The notes under the pieces were generated by a model, which saw only the letters and a list, made by a program, of their open reading frames with translations, ran no database searches and was not told the DNA's origin. Positions 6,560 to 14,041 of a stretch of DNA of 21,556 bases are shown here, piece after piece. The position numbers were made by a program, and so were the translations under genes. How positions within the stretch are numbered: position 1 is the first letter of the stretch; every line of letters begins with the position of its first letter. The stretch covers positions 1 to 21,556 of the forward strand of contig CAPNAQ010000013.1 of assembly GCA_948663505.1 (NCBI GenBank). The letters run 5' to 3'. The stretch comes from an uncultured Clostridia bacterium. GTDB lineage: Bacteria; Bacillota; Clostridia; TANB77; CAG-508.

Positions 6560-6838
6560 ATGTTTAAATTTGTAAAAATCCAAAAACGGTACTTTTGGAC
6601 AAGTACCGAAAAAAAAGATTTAAAAGATGTTGAAAAGGACATGGATGATTTTTTAACTGCTGTTCTTAAATTTTCTGAAATCAAAGTTTCAAAATTGAAG
6701 TATTTCAGAAAACAAGTTAAAAATAACTACAAGGCATATCTATATGTCAAAATAAAATATCCAAAATATCTCAATTCAAATCTTTTAAAATTAGCATATA
6801 AATACAACATATCGATTGATACAAAATCACCATATTAA
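6560..6838 (+). CDS. Small basic protein of unknown function
   Basis: A 92-residue Lys- and Tyr-rich protein that I do not recognise. The first half is polar and partly helical (KDLKDVEKDMDDFLTAVLKF); the second half mixes strands and helix (KAYLYVKIKYPKY, NLLKLAYKYNISI). It has no signal peptide or membrane segment. The ATG at 6560 is 5 bases after GGAGG; an in-frame TTG at 6548 overlaps the ribosome site and is not used. It has its own consensus promoter, a leader hairpin and a terminator directly after the stop, so it is a well-defined monocistronic unit that should be strongly expressed. High net positive charge would fit RNA or DNA binding, but that is a guess. Confidence 0.78.
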   Translation: MFKFVKIQKRYFWTSTEKKDLKDVEKDMDDFLTAVLKFSEIKVSKLKYFRKQVKNNYKAYLYVKIKYPKYLNSNLLKLAYKYNISIDTKSPY

Positions 6839-6840
6839 AA

Positions 6841-6886
6841 AAGAGCTTCTTTTTATTAGGGTATATTCCAATAAAAAGAAGCTCTT
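6841..6886. terminator. Bidirectional terminator between convergent genes
   Basis: AAGAGCTTCTTTTTATT and its perfect complement (17 bp, 12-base loop) separate the convergent genes ending at 6838 and 6901. On the minus strand the stem runs straight into a T-tract; on the plus strand a weaker T-rich stretch follows after a short gap. Confidence 0.92.
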
Positions 6887-6900
6887 CAACTAATTTTTTA

Positions 6901-7401
6901 TTAATTTCCTCCAATTCCTACTATATAAAGTGTTTGATTACTTTCATCTAAATAAATATTTTTAACTGATATATCCTCTATATCCTTAGAATTCAAAACT
7001 TGAATATTCTTTATCTCTTTCCAATTATACTTTATATTATTAGGATTAATCTTCATTTCAAGATTTTGTATATTATTAAATTCAACCTGTTCAATAAAAC
7101 TATCATATCCTATATCTGTTAATTCTGCTAATATTTCTATTTCATATATTGTAGGACCTATATCTCTTTCACTATATAAATTTCTAGAAGTATAATATAT
7201 ATTTTTACTTTCTGGAAAGTCATCAAATAATTTATAAATCACATCTTTATTATTTTTTATATCTGTATTATTTATATCATGTTTGTTTCTATAATTTTTA
7301 CTTATTAAGACAATTTTATCTATCATAATTATCAATGTAGTAAGTAAAAATATTCCAATTATTATTCCTATTATTACGCATATAATTGTTTTATTTTTCG
7401 T
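6901..7401 (-). CDS. Small membrane-anchored protein, apparent ACG start
   Basis: Unrecognised protein of about 166 residues. Starting from 7401 (ACG), the N-terminus is TKNKTIICVIIGIIIGIFLL, a clear membrane anchor or uncleaved signal, followed by a polar extracellular part (about residues 35-166, IYEIEILAELTDIGYDSFIE and others) that looks beta-rich. The ACG lies 8 bases after a perfect GAGGAGG site embedded in the last codons of the UPF0182 gene, with 3 bases between that gene's stop and the ACG. The first orthodox start is TTG at 7335, which lacks a ribosome site and would cut through the hydrophobic segment. The start is therefore either a rare ACG or a mutated ATG. It is the last gene of the ftsY-UPF0182 operon, before a shared terminator, and may cooperate with the UPF0182 protein at the membrane (inference). 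Confidence 0.7.
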   Translation of the reverse strand, partial: TKNKTIICVIIGIIIGIFLLTTLIIMIDKIVLISKNYRNKHDINNTDIKNNKDVIYKLFDDFPESKNIYYTSRNLYSERDIGPTIYEIEILAELTDIGYDSFIEQVEFNNIQNLEMKINPNNIKYNWKEIKNIQVLNSKDIEDISVKNIYLDESNQTLYIVGIGGN

Positions 7402-7404
7402 AAC

Positions 7405-10197
7405 TTACTCCTCCTCTATAGATCCACCATTAGTACTAACATTACTATTTTCATTTATTTCATTTTGTTCCTGTTTTTTCTTATCCTCTTGAACTTTCAC
7501 ATCTTTCAAAGAATCAATCAAACTCTGTAATTTTTTAATATCAGTACCCATTAATTCCCAATCATTATTATTAGTAGACTCTGATAAATTATCATTAGCT
7601 TTAATAATCGCGTCTATTAATCCCTCAATATTATCAGTAACTTCAACTTCAATATTAGAAGCCTCTTTAGAAAGTAAGTTATTTAAAGCTTCTTTCAGAT
7701 TATTACCAATAGCAACTTTATTACCTGAAGCAACAATAATCTTTTTAAGCACAGGAACTTTAGATTCATTAAGCATAGTTTGATATATTGACTCTACATA
7801 TAATACTGTATTATCAATTGGAATTACAACCATATCTTTTGTTATTTTTGTTCCTGTAACATTAAGAGCTTGTAGTTGCTTAGAAATTGTCTCATCTTGT
7901 TCAATCTGATTATCTAATTGCATTGTTCCTAAAATATTACTATCTTCAGAAAATTTATATAATTTTAATTTGTTACTATTTCCTTCAATTGTACCAATTA
8001 AATATGAAATCAAATTTTGTTTTGAATTTGGTGTATATATTTGTACCAAACCAATTTCATTTTGATTTTCCTTATTTACCATTATGTAATATGGTTCTAA
8101 AATTGTACCTGATGATTTTGATATTATTGTATTATTATATTTTGCAAAATTCCATACATCATCTGATCTATATAATACATCAGGTTTAATATTATGATAA
8201 TTTTTTAACATTTCAGCTTGAACTTTATATAAGTATTTTGGATATATAAAATGTTCAGAAATATCTCGTGGTATATCACTGCCCAAATCTTCAAATAGTG
8301 TAGGATATATATTTCTATATGCCATTGCTATTGGATCAGATTTATCTGTTATATAAAATTTCATTGTTCCATCATAACTATCAATTATTACCTTTACAGA
8401 ATTTCTAATATAATTAATTTTCTCTTTTATTCCATCATGTTCAATTGCTATATATTGTGAATATGGATATTGATTTGATACTGTATATGCATCAAGTACC
8501 CATAAAATTTTACCTTCATCTGTAACAACAGTATATGGCTGTTCATCATATATTAAAAATGGTAATACTTTTTTTGCTCTTGTAATTATATTTCTATTAA
8601 TTAATATTTTACTTTCACCTGTTATCTCTGTTGAAAAAGCTAGTTTTAAATCTCCTAACTTCATCCCTAAAATAAGTCTATCTATAAAGTTTAATTTTAA
8701 ACCTGCATTCCCATTATATGTTGATGTATGTTCTAATCCATTTTCATCTGTATAATCATATTCTTGCTTATTTTTTGCATTTGTTGCTACAGTATCATTT
8801 GTTGTTAGTCCAAAATATATTTCTTGCTGTGTAGTTTTTAATTTGTCATCTTCACCTGATACTTCTTTTTGTACATAATTTAATGCACCATTTTCTTCTA
8901 TGCTTGTTGCACTTGCAACAATTTGTCCCATCCCATGTGTATATTCATAAGTTTTATTATTATAAGTTCTTCCTGAATTTTTTATCTCTCTTGGAGATAT
9001 ATATACTAACTTTTCTTCTCCTAAAATATTATATTTTGCAATATTTGCATTCCTATATGAATAATATCCTGTTCCTGTTTGATTATCTTCTAATGTTTTT
9101 AATACAGTATCTTCATTTATTATTTTTATATTATTAATTAAATCTTTATTTCTATCAACTTCAGATTGTGTTATTGTACCTGTATTATTTAAACTTTGTT
9201 CTTCAATATCAATATTATAAGCATTTTTCGTATTTTCAATATTATATGCTAAATATTGTTTCTCTTTATCTAATGTATTTGAATTTACAAATATAGAATT
9301 AAATATTATTATTACAAAAAATAATCCTACTAAATATATTGGGATAACAATTAAATTTTTAAAAACATTTTGTGTATTTTCTTTTTTAAATTCATTAATA
9401 GCTCTTTTTACCGAAATAACCATAATAAATGCAAAAATTATATAACCCCATCTTTGTATCATTACATCAGTATATCCCGCACCTATAATCTCTAAATTTT
9501 GAATATTTTCCCCTGTATTTTTAATTGTTAACATTTTATTTGTTAATATATTTGTTGAATTTAATAATGTTATTAATGCTATTCCAATTGCTATAAAAAA
9601 TATATTTCTAAGTACTTTCTTTACTAATAGACTTTGTTTTATTAACTTTCCATCTACACCATCAAAACATCTATTAAAAACTATTATATAATATATTGCC
9701 ATATATATTGTTATTCCTAATACTATTCCAATAAAATACATTATTATTGTTTGTATTAATGGCTTTTGAAAAACATAAAACGCAATATCTAAATTAAATA
9801 TTGGATCTTGTATTCCAAACGTTGCATTACTTGTACATAATAAAATCTGTTTCATTATTATATTTGACATTATTACACTAACTATAATTGCAGTAACAAG
9901 AGATACTGATTTGTTTATGAATTTAGGCATTTCTTTTTTTTCATTATCAAAAAATACTTTCAATCCTTTTTTTATTCCTTTTGTTGTAAAATACATTATA
10001 AAATATATAAATATAGTATTTATTCCAAATATTATGTACTTATATTTTAGATTTTTAAAAAATACTTGCTCATAGTTTTCTCCAAGTTCTTTGTATTGTA
10101 GATATGTTCCTCTTAAACTTATATAACTACATATTGCAAATAATGCTATAAATAGTAATACTACAATCATTCTTATTTTGCTTTTCTTTTTTTCCAA
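7405..10197 (-). CDS. UPF0182 family large membrane protein
   Basis: A 930-residue protein with the UPF0182 layout: about seven membrane helices in the first third (near 10-28, 52-75, 96-118, 147-174, 195-218, 250-267, 280-306), then a long extracytoplasmic region (307 to about 880) and a charged Lys/Gln/Glu/Asn-rich tail. Typical features are RWGYIIFAF before the last helices, YTHGMG in the ectodomain, and a region around YPKYLYKVQAEML. The family is widespread in Clostridia, Actinobacteria and cyanobacteria, with no firmly established function. The start is TTG at 10197; an in-frame TGA lies three codons upstream, so no earlier start is possible. GGAG sits 12 bases before it, rather far. 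It lies downstream of ftsY with dispersed repeat copy C between them. The last 150 or so codons prefer T-ending triplets, unlike the rest. Confidence 0.9.
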   Translation of the reverse strand: MEKKKSKIRMIVVLLFIALFAICSYISLRGTYLQYKELGENYEQVFFKNLKYKYIIFGINTIFIYFIMYFTTKGIKKGLKVFFDNEKKEMPKFINKSVSLVTAIIVSVIMSNIIMKQILLCTSNATFGIQDPIFNLDIAFYVFQKPLIQTIIMYFIGIVLGITIYMAIYYIIVFNRCFDGVDGKLIKQSLLVKKVLRNIFFIAIGIALITLLNSTNILTNKMLTIKNTGENIQNLEIIGAGYTDVMIQRWGYIIFAFIMVISVKRAINEFKKENTQNVFKNLIVIPIYLVGLFFVIIIFNSIFVNSNTLDKEKQYLAYNIENTKNAYNIDIEEQSLNNTGTITQSEVDRNKDLINNIKIINEDTVLKTLEDNQTGTGYYSYRNANIAKYNILGEEKLVYISPREIKNSGRTYNNKTYEYTHGMGQIVASATSIEENGALNYVQKEVSGEDDKLKTTQQEIYFGLTTNDTVATNAKNKQEYDYTDENGLEHTSTYNGNAGLKLNFIDRLILGMKLGDLKLAFSTEITGESKILINRNIITRAKKVLPFLIYDEQPYTVVTDEGKILWVLDAYTVSNQYPYSQYIAIEHDGIKEKINYIRNSVKVIIDSYDGTMKFYITDKSDPIAMAYRNIYPTLFEDLGSDIPRDISEHFIYPKYLYKVQAEMLKNYHNIKPDVLYRSDDVWNFAKYNNTIISKSSGTILEPYYIMVNKENQNEIGLVQIYTPNSKQNLISYLIGTIEGNSNKLKLYKFSEDSNILGTMQLDNQIEQDETISKQLQALNVTGTKITKDMVVIPIDNTVLYVESIYQTMLNESKVPVLKKIIVASGNKVAIGNNLKEALNNLLSKEASNIEVEVTDNIEGLIDAIIKANDNLSESTNNNDWELMGTDIKKLQSLIDSLKDVKVQEDKKKQEQNEINENSNVSTNGGSIEEE

Positions 10198-10237
10198 CTT
10201 TACTTTTCACTCCATTCCATGTCCATCGGGGACGTTT

Positions 10238-10304
10238 CCTTTCACTTCGCTTCGCTCGTTCATCGTCATCCAAGATTTTTCTTTGAAAAATCTCGTCTGC
10301 CAAA
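10238..10304 (-). repeat. Dispersed hairpin repeat, copy C
   Basis: Minus-strand copy of the element seen at 5071-5147: TTTGGCAGACGAG, a 9-bp hairpin with loop AAA in place of GAA, GGATGACGATGAACGAGCGA, and the tail AGCGAAGTGAAAGG shared with copy B. It occupies the gap between ftsY and the UPF0182 gene, in the direction of transcription, as copies A and B do before tyrS. Confidence 0.85.
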
Positions 10305-10334
10305 TTTCTCAGCTGACTTATGCAGAGCTGGACA

Positions 10335-11240
10335 TTATATTATTGCTTTTACAAAATCTTCTGAATTAAATATTTCCATATCATCTATTTGTTCCCCTAC
10401 ACCAATAAATTTTACAGGTATTTTATTTTCTTCTACTATTCCAATTACTACTCCACCTTTTGCTGTTCCATCTAATTTTGTAAGTATGATTCCTGTTATG
10501 TCTGCTTCTTGTTTAAATGCTTTTACTTGTGATATTGCATTTTGTCCTGTTGTTCCATCTATTACTAATAATACTTCTTTATCTGATTCTGACATTTCTT
10601 TGTTTATTACTTTTTGTATTTTATTTAACTCATCCATTAGATACTTTTTATTATGCAATCTTCCTGCTGTATCTACTATTAATATGTCTGCTCCTATTTC
10701 CTTTGTTTTCTTTATTGCATCAAATACTACCGATGCTGGGTCTACCCCTTCTTCTCTTTTTACTATTTCTGCTCCTGCTCTTTTTGACCATATCTCTAAT
10801 TGTTCAACTGCTGCCGCTCTGAATGTGTCTGCTGCCGCAACTACTACTTTTTTTCCATCTTTTGCTAGTCTATTTGCTATCTTTCCTATTGATGTTGTTT
10901 TTCCTACTCCATTTACTCCTACTACCAATATTACTGATGGTTTTGTATTTAATTTTAAGCTTAGATCTGTTATATCTAATATTTTCTGCATTTCTTCTCT
11001 TAAGGCTTGTTTTACTTCTTCTTCATCTTGTATTTTTTCTTTTTTTATTCTTTCTCTTAAATTTGATATTATTTTTATTGATGTTTCTATCCCTATGTCT
11101 GACATTACTAATACTTCTTCTAGTTCATCTAAAAATTCTTCGTCTACTTTTCTAAAGCTACTAAATACATTATTTATTTTTTCATCAAATGATGTTTTTG
11201 TTTTGGTTAATCCTTGTTTTAATTTGTCGAAAAATCCCAT
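10335..11240 (-). CDS. ftsY: Signal recognition particle receptor FtsY
   Basis: FtsY is the membrane-associated SRP-receptor GTPase that docks ribosome-nascent-chain/SRP complexes at the SecYEG translocon. The 301 residues contain the amphipathic N-terminus MGFFDKLKQGLTKTK, an N domain (to about 95), and the NG-domain motifs GVNGVGKTT (108-116), DTFRAAAVEQL (138-148), DTAGR (190-194) and TKLDGTAKGG (254-263). The acidic A domain found in E. coli FtsY is absent, as usual in Bacillota. AGGAGG precedes the ATG by 10 bases, and a promoter at 11283-11311 lies just upstream. It heads an operon with the UPF0182 gene and the small anchored protein. No ffh or ylxM is adjacent in the window. Confidence 0.98.
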   Translation of the reverse strand: MGFFDKLKQGLTKTKTSFDEKINNVFSSFRKVDEEFLDELEEVLVMSDIGIETSIKIISNLRERIKKEKIQDEEEVKQALREEMQKILDITDLSLKLNTKPSVILVVGVNGVGKTTSIGKIANRLAKDGKKVVVAAADTFRAAAVEQLEIWSKRAGAEIVKREEGVDPASVVFDAIKKTKEIGADILIVDTAGRLHNKKYLMDELNKIQKVINKEMSESDKEVLLVIDGTTGQNAISQVKAFKQEADITGIILTKLDGTAKGGVVIGIVEENKIPVKFIGVGEQIDDMEIFNSEDFVKAII

Positions 11241-11282
11241 TCTTTATTCTTCCTCCTTGTTGTTTGTTTTTTGTTTTTTATA

Positions 11283-11311
11283 ATTTTAACAAATCCTATT
11301 AAATAAGTCAA
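11283..11311 (-). promoter_or_regulatory. Promoter of ftsY
   Basis: On the minus strand, TTGACT (11311-11306) and TAAAAT (11288-11283) have a 17-base spacer, with the ftsY start codon about 45 bases downstream of the -10 box. Confidence 0.75.
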
Positions 11312-11339
11312 TATAGGAGAATTGCTAATTCTTCCTATA
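11312..11339. repeat. Inverted repeat abutting the ftsY -35 box
   Basis: TATAGGAGAATT, a 3-base loop, then AATTCTTCCTATA: a 12-bp stem with one bulged base. It touches the upstream edge of the ftsY -35 box and follows the pilus operon terminator. It could be an operator, a second terminator hairpin, or neither. Confidence 0.5.
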
Positions 11340-11344
11340 ACATC

Positions 11345-11379
11345 AAAATATGATATAGCACATTACTATATCATATTTT
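11345..11379. terminator. Terminator at the end of the pilus operon
   Basis: AAAATATGATATAG and its perfect complement (14 bp, 7-base loop). It lies about 50 bases after the stop of the 513-residue pilin-like gene and upstream of the ftsY promoter. The T-run on the minus strand is part of the stem; on the plus strand a longer T-rich run follows. Confidence 0.68.
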
Positions 11380-11429
11380 TCTTTTTTTATTTATTATTTT
11401 TCTACTTCAATGACCATCCAAGATCCTGG

Positions 11430-12971
11430 TTATAACCTAAACCGTATGTCTATTGAATCTAAAGGAATCTCTACCATTATTCTAATTGGATATGTATGCT
11501 CTTGTGAATCAGTGTCAGTAGCATATAATTCTGAACAGCCAATGCTAACATTTGTAGTAACATGACGTAGTCCAAACCATATCCACTGATCAGCTTGAGG
11601 TTCTGTGAATCTTGAAGCTATCCAATATTCACCAGCCAAAAGCTCATTACGATAAATTGTTACAGCCTTAGATAAATCACGTGTATCTGCACTATTGAAA
11701 TACGAATAAACTGCCTGTGTAAAATATGTTGATTGAATATCAAGACTATTAGGTTTTGAGCCCATTCCAGTAAAACTATAACTATTATTTTGTTCACTTT
11801 CTCCTAAAGTTCCATTAACTAAAACTCCATTTATCTTATTAACTTCAGAAGCCTGATCATTAAATATACGTGGCAATGTAAAACTTCTACCATCATAGTC
11901 AATCTCACTCCTTTCATAATGCCATACTGAACCATATGGAAGTCTTCTATCTCCATAAGCTGCTTTACCTGTCCATTTACTATAATCCCACTTCTTTGTA
12001 TCAATAACAGATAAAATATCTTCAATCTTTATGCTTCTTGCAGTTGCATTTTTTGAATCATTTGAATAAAGTGCACCTATATCATTTAATAACTTTACAC
12101 CATTATTATATCCTATTTCTCCACCTAAACCATAATTAAGTTCTGTAGATTTGTTACTTATTAGTGTAACCTTATCATTGTTTATTGAAAAAACTCTCCA
12201 TTTTAAGTCTCTCTCAATACTATAATGTTGATCCTCTGAATATCCAGATTGATTACTTTGAGTCCAATAATTTCCACTTTGTTTATATGGTGTATAATTA
12301 ACATAGTCACCAATAAAAATTTTATCTATCTTCAAACTACTTATTTTACCTTTGTTTATTTCATATGCGAGTCTTGCATAAATTGTAGAACCATAATTTA
12401 CCTCAACAGTTTTTCCACTTCCTATACTTGTCCATTCTCCCTCTGTTCCATCTATTTGATATTCTATTGTATAATAATATTTTCCTGTTTCTTCACTTAC
12501 TTTTACTAACTTTCCATTAGTTGCATCCCCTACTATCTCTAATTTAACTACATTCTCTTCTTCTAATTCACTGATATCTACTTCTTCACCTTCTCTTCCC
12601 ATATATTTTGTATCAGATTCTGTTATATGAAATATGTAACCCTCTTTTGTTGTTAATACTAATGTTTCTATATCCTTTACTAATTTTATCTCTGTATTTT
12701 TTACCCATTCCTTTTGATTTGTATCAAATTCTTCTTGTAATTGAACTAATGTTGGTAGTGTATAATTTTCATTTTTTGTGCATAACTCTGCTCTTATTAT
12801 TTCAATTTGTTCATGGTAAGCACTTATTTCAGTTTTCTCCTTTGCTTCTTTTGCTCTTTTAAACAATCCATTATCTCCTGTTAACATAGCAATTCCTACA
12901 CCAGCTAAAATTAATAAAATAATTATCGTTATTACTAATGCTATTAATGTTATTCCTTTATTTTCTTTCAT
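11430..12971 (-). CDS. Pilin-anchored large surface protein (putative pilus adhesin)
   Basis: A 513-residue protein with a type IV prepilin N-terminus: leader MKENKG, cleavage expected before ITLIALVITIIILLILAG, then an amphipathic helix to about residue 70. It is far longer than an ordinary pilin. After a linker, a large C-terminal region (about 225-513) contains LKWRVFSINNDKVTLISNKS, GYNNGVKLLNDIGALYS, ATARSIKIEDI, and near the end EYWIASRF, IWFGLRHV, then a Tyr-Pro-Ile-Arg close. This order resembles modular surface proteins common in gut Clostridia and a C-type-lectin-like terminal fold; that resemblance is recalled, not searched. Position +5 is Ala, not Glu. GGGAGG precedes the ATG. It is the last gene of the pilus operon, after the transketolase subunit, and may act as a tip or minor pilin binding host or matrix ligands. 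Confidence 0.82.
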   Translation of the reverse strand: MKENKGITLIALVITIIILLILAGVGIAMLTGDNGLFKRAKEAKEKTEISAYHEQIEIIRAELCTKNENYTLPTLVQLQEEFDTNQKEWVKNTEIKLVKDIETLVLTTKEGYIFHITESDTKYMGREGEEVDISELEEENVVKLEIVGDATNGKLVKVSEETGKYYYTIEYQIDGTEGEWTSIGSGKTVEVNYGSTIYARLAYEINKGKISSLKIDKIFIGDYVNYTPYKQSGNYWTQSNQSGYSEDQHYSIERDLKWRVFSINNDKVTLISNKSTELNYGLGGEIGYNNGVKLLNDIGALYSNDSKNATARSIKIEDILSVIDTKKWDYSKWTGKAAYGDRRLPYGSVWHYERSEIDYDGRSFTLPRIFNDQASEVNKINGVLVNGTLGESEQNNSYSFTGMGSKPNSLDIQSTYFTQAVYSYFNSADTRDLSKAVTIYRNELLAGEYWIASRFTEPQADQWIWFGLRHVTTNVSIGCSELYATDTDSQEHTYPIRIMVEIPLDSIDIRFRL

Positions 12972-13009
12972 AATAATCCTCCCTATCTTATGTTAATGTT
13001 CAACATGTA

Positions 13010-13936
13010 CTATTTCCAAATGGACACTATATTTTCATAAGTGATTCCAAAAAACTTCATTAAATCTACTGCCTTACCCGACTTCCCAAAAGTATCTTTT
13101 ATCCCTAATCTTACTATCTTTTTAGGATACTCATCTGTTAAAACTTCAGAGATTGCAGAACCTAAACCACCAATTATATTATGATCTTCTATTGAAATTA
13201 GCTTATTAGTCTCTTTTGCACATTTTACAATCAATTCACTATCAATTGGCTTAATTGTATGAATATCAACAACTCTAACATTTATATTTTTTTCTTTTAA
13301 TATCTCTTGAGCTTTTAAAGCTTCTGCAACAGTAACACCTGTAGCAAAAATTGTACCATCAGTTCCATCACCTAATTGAACAGCCTTTCCTATTTCAAAA
13401 TGATAATTTTTATTATAAATTATAGGAGTATCTAATCTACATAATCTTAAATAAACTGGTCCTTGTATTTTACTAATTTCTTTTACAGCCCACTTTGTTT
13501 GAATATCATCAGATGTAGACATAACAGTCATATTTGGCAAAGTCCTCATTAATGCTATATCTTCTATCATTTGATGTGTTGCACCATCTTCCCCTACAGT
13601 AATTCCTGCATGTGTTGCACAAATTTTGACATTCAAATTTGGATAGCACACACTATTCCTAATTTGATCATATGCTCTTCCTGCTGCAAATACTGCAAAT
13701 GTACTTGCATATGGAATTTTTCCACATGTTGAAATTCCTGCTGCTGTAGAAATCATATTTTGCTCTGCTATTCCCATATCAAAAAATCTAGTTGGAAATT
13801 CTTTCGCAAATAAACTAGTTTTTGTTGCAGATGACAAATCACTATCAAATACAACTATTTTTTCATTTTCTCTACCTAATTCTTGTAAAGCCTCTCCATA
13901 ACTTTGTCTAGTAGCTTTTTTATTATTAAAATCCAT
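13010..13936 (-). CDS. Transketolase, C-terminal subunit (split type)
   Basis: The C-terminal half of a two-subunit transketolase of the non-oxidative pentose phosphate pathway. The 308 residues contain the pyrimidine-binding domain with the key glutamate in DMGIAEQNM (Glu58), the HAGITVGEDGATHQMIEDIA segment, and the C-terminal transketolase domain (GTIFATGVTVAEAL, then VRVVDIHTIKPID). The start is ATG at 13936 (MDFNNKKATRQSYGEAL), 7 bases after GGAGG; an upstream in-frame ATG at 14047 would translate the palindromic element and is rejected. The partner N-terminal subunit, which binds the diphosphate end of thiamine diphosphate and is normally adjacent, is not in this window. The upstream neighbour is a ROK kinase, separated by a REP-like palindrome. 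Confidence 0.93.
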   Translation of the reverse strand: MDFNNKKATRQSYGEALQELGRENEKIVVFDSDLSSATKTSLFAKEFPTRFFDMGIAEQNMISTAAGISTCGKIPYASTFAVFAAGRAYDQIRNSVCYPNLNVKICATHAGITVGEDGATHQMIEDIALMRTLPNMTVMSTSDDIQTKWAVKEISKIQGPVYLRLCRLDTPIIYNKNYHFEIGKAVQLGDGTDGTIFATGVTVAEALKAQEILKEKNINVRVVDIHTIKPIDSELIVKCAKETNKLISIEDHNIIGGLGSAISEVLTDEYPKKIVRLGIKDTFGKSGKAVDLMKFFGITYENIVSIWK

Positions 13937-13963
13937 AAATTTTCCTCCATTACTAATTATGTT

Positions 13964-14041
13964 GTGACAAAGGGGGCGTCCCTTTTTGTCACAAAACTTT
14001 TTAGTAAACTGCGTGCCAAAAAGGGACGCCCCCTTTGTCAC
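13964..14041. repeat. REP/BIME-like palindromic element
   Basis: Two 29-base arms (13964-13992 and 14013-14041) are inverted copies differing at one base, around a 20-base loop. Each arm is itself an imperfect palindrome bounded by GTGACAAA and TTTGTCAC, with a GC-rich core (GGGGGCGTCCC) that stands out in this AT-rich window. This is the layout of paired REP units. The element lies between the ROK kinase and transketolase genes and supplies the TGA stop of the ROK gene. No REP-associated transposase is in the window. Confidence 0.8.

Noticed and set aside
10219..11283. A 354-codon open frame on the plus strand.
   Set aside because: It lies antisense to ftsY, encodes Ser/Phe-rich low-complexity sequence, has no ribosome site, and starts inside the dispersed repeat. 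The ftsY motifs on the minus strand are unambiguous.
11430..12971. A diversity-generating retroelement acting on the adhesin.
   Set aside because: No reverse transcriptase or template repeat is in the window; only the resemblance of the C-terminal fold suggested it.
13964..14041. Terminal inverted repeats of an insertion sequence.
   Set aside because: The arms are 20 bases apart with no room for a transposase, and no flanking target duplication was seen.
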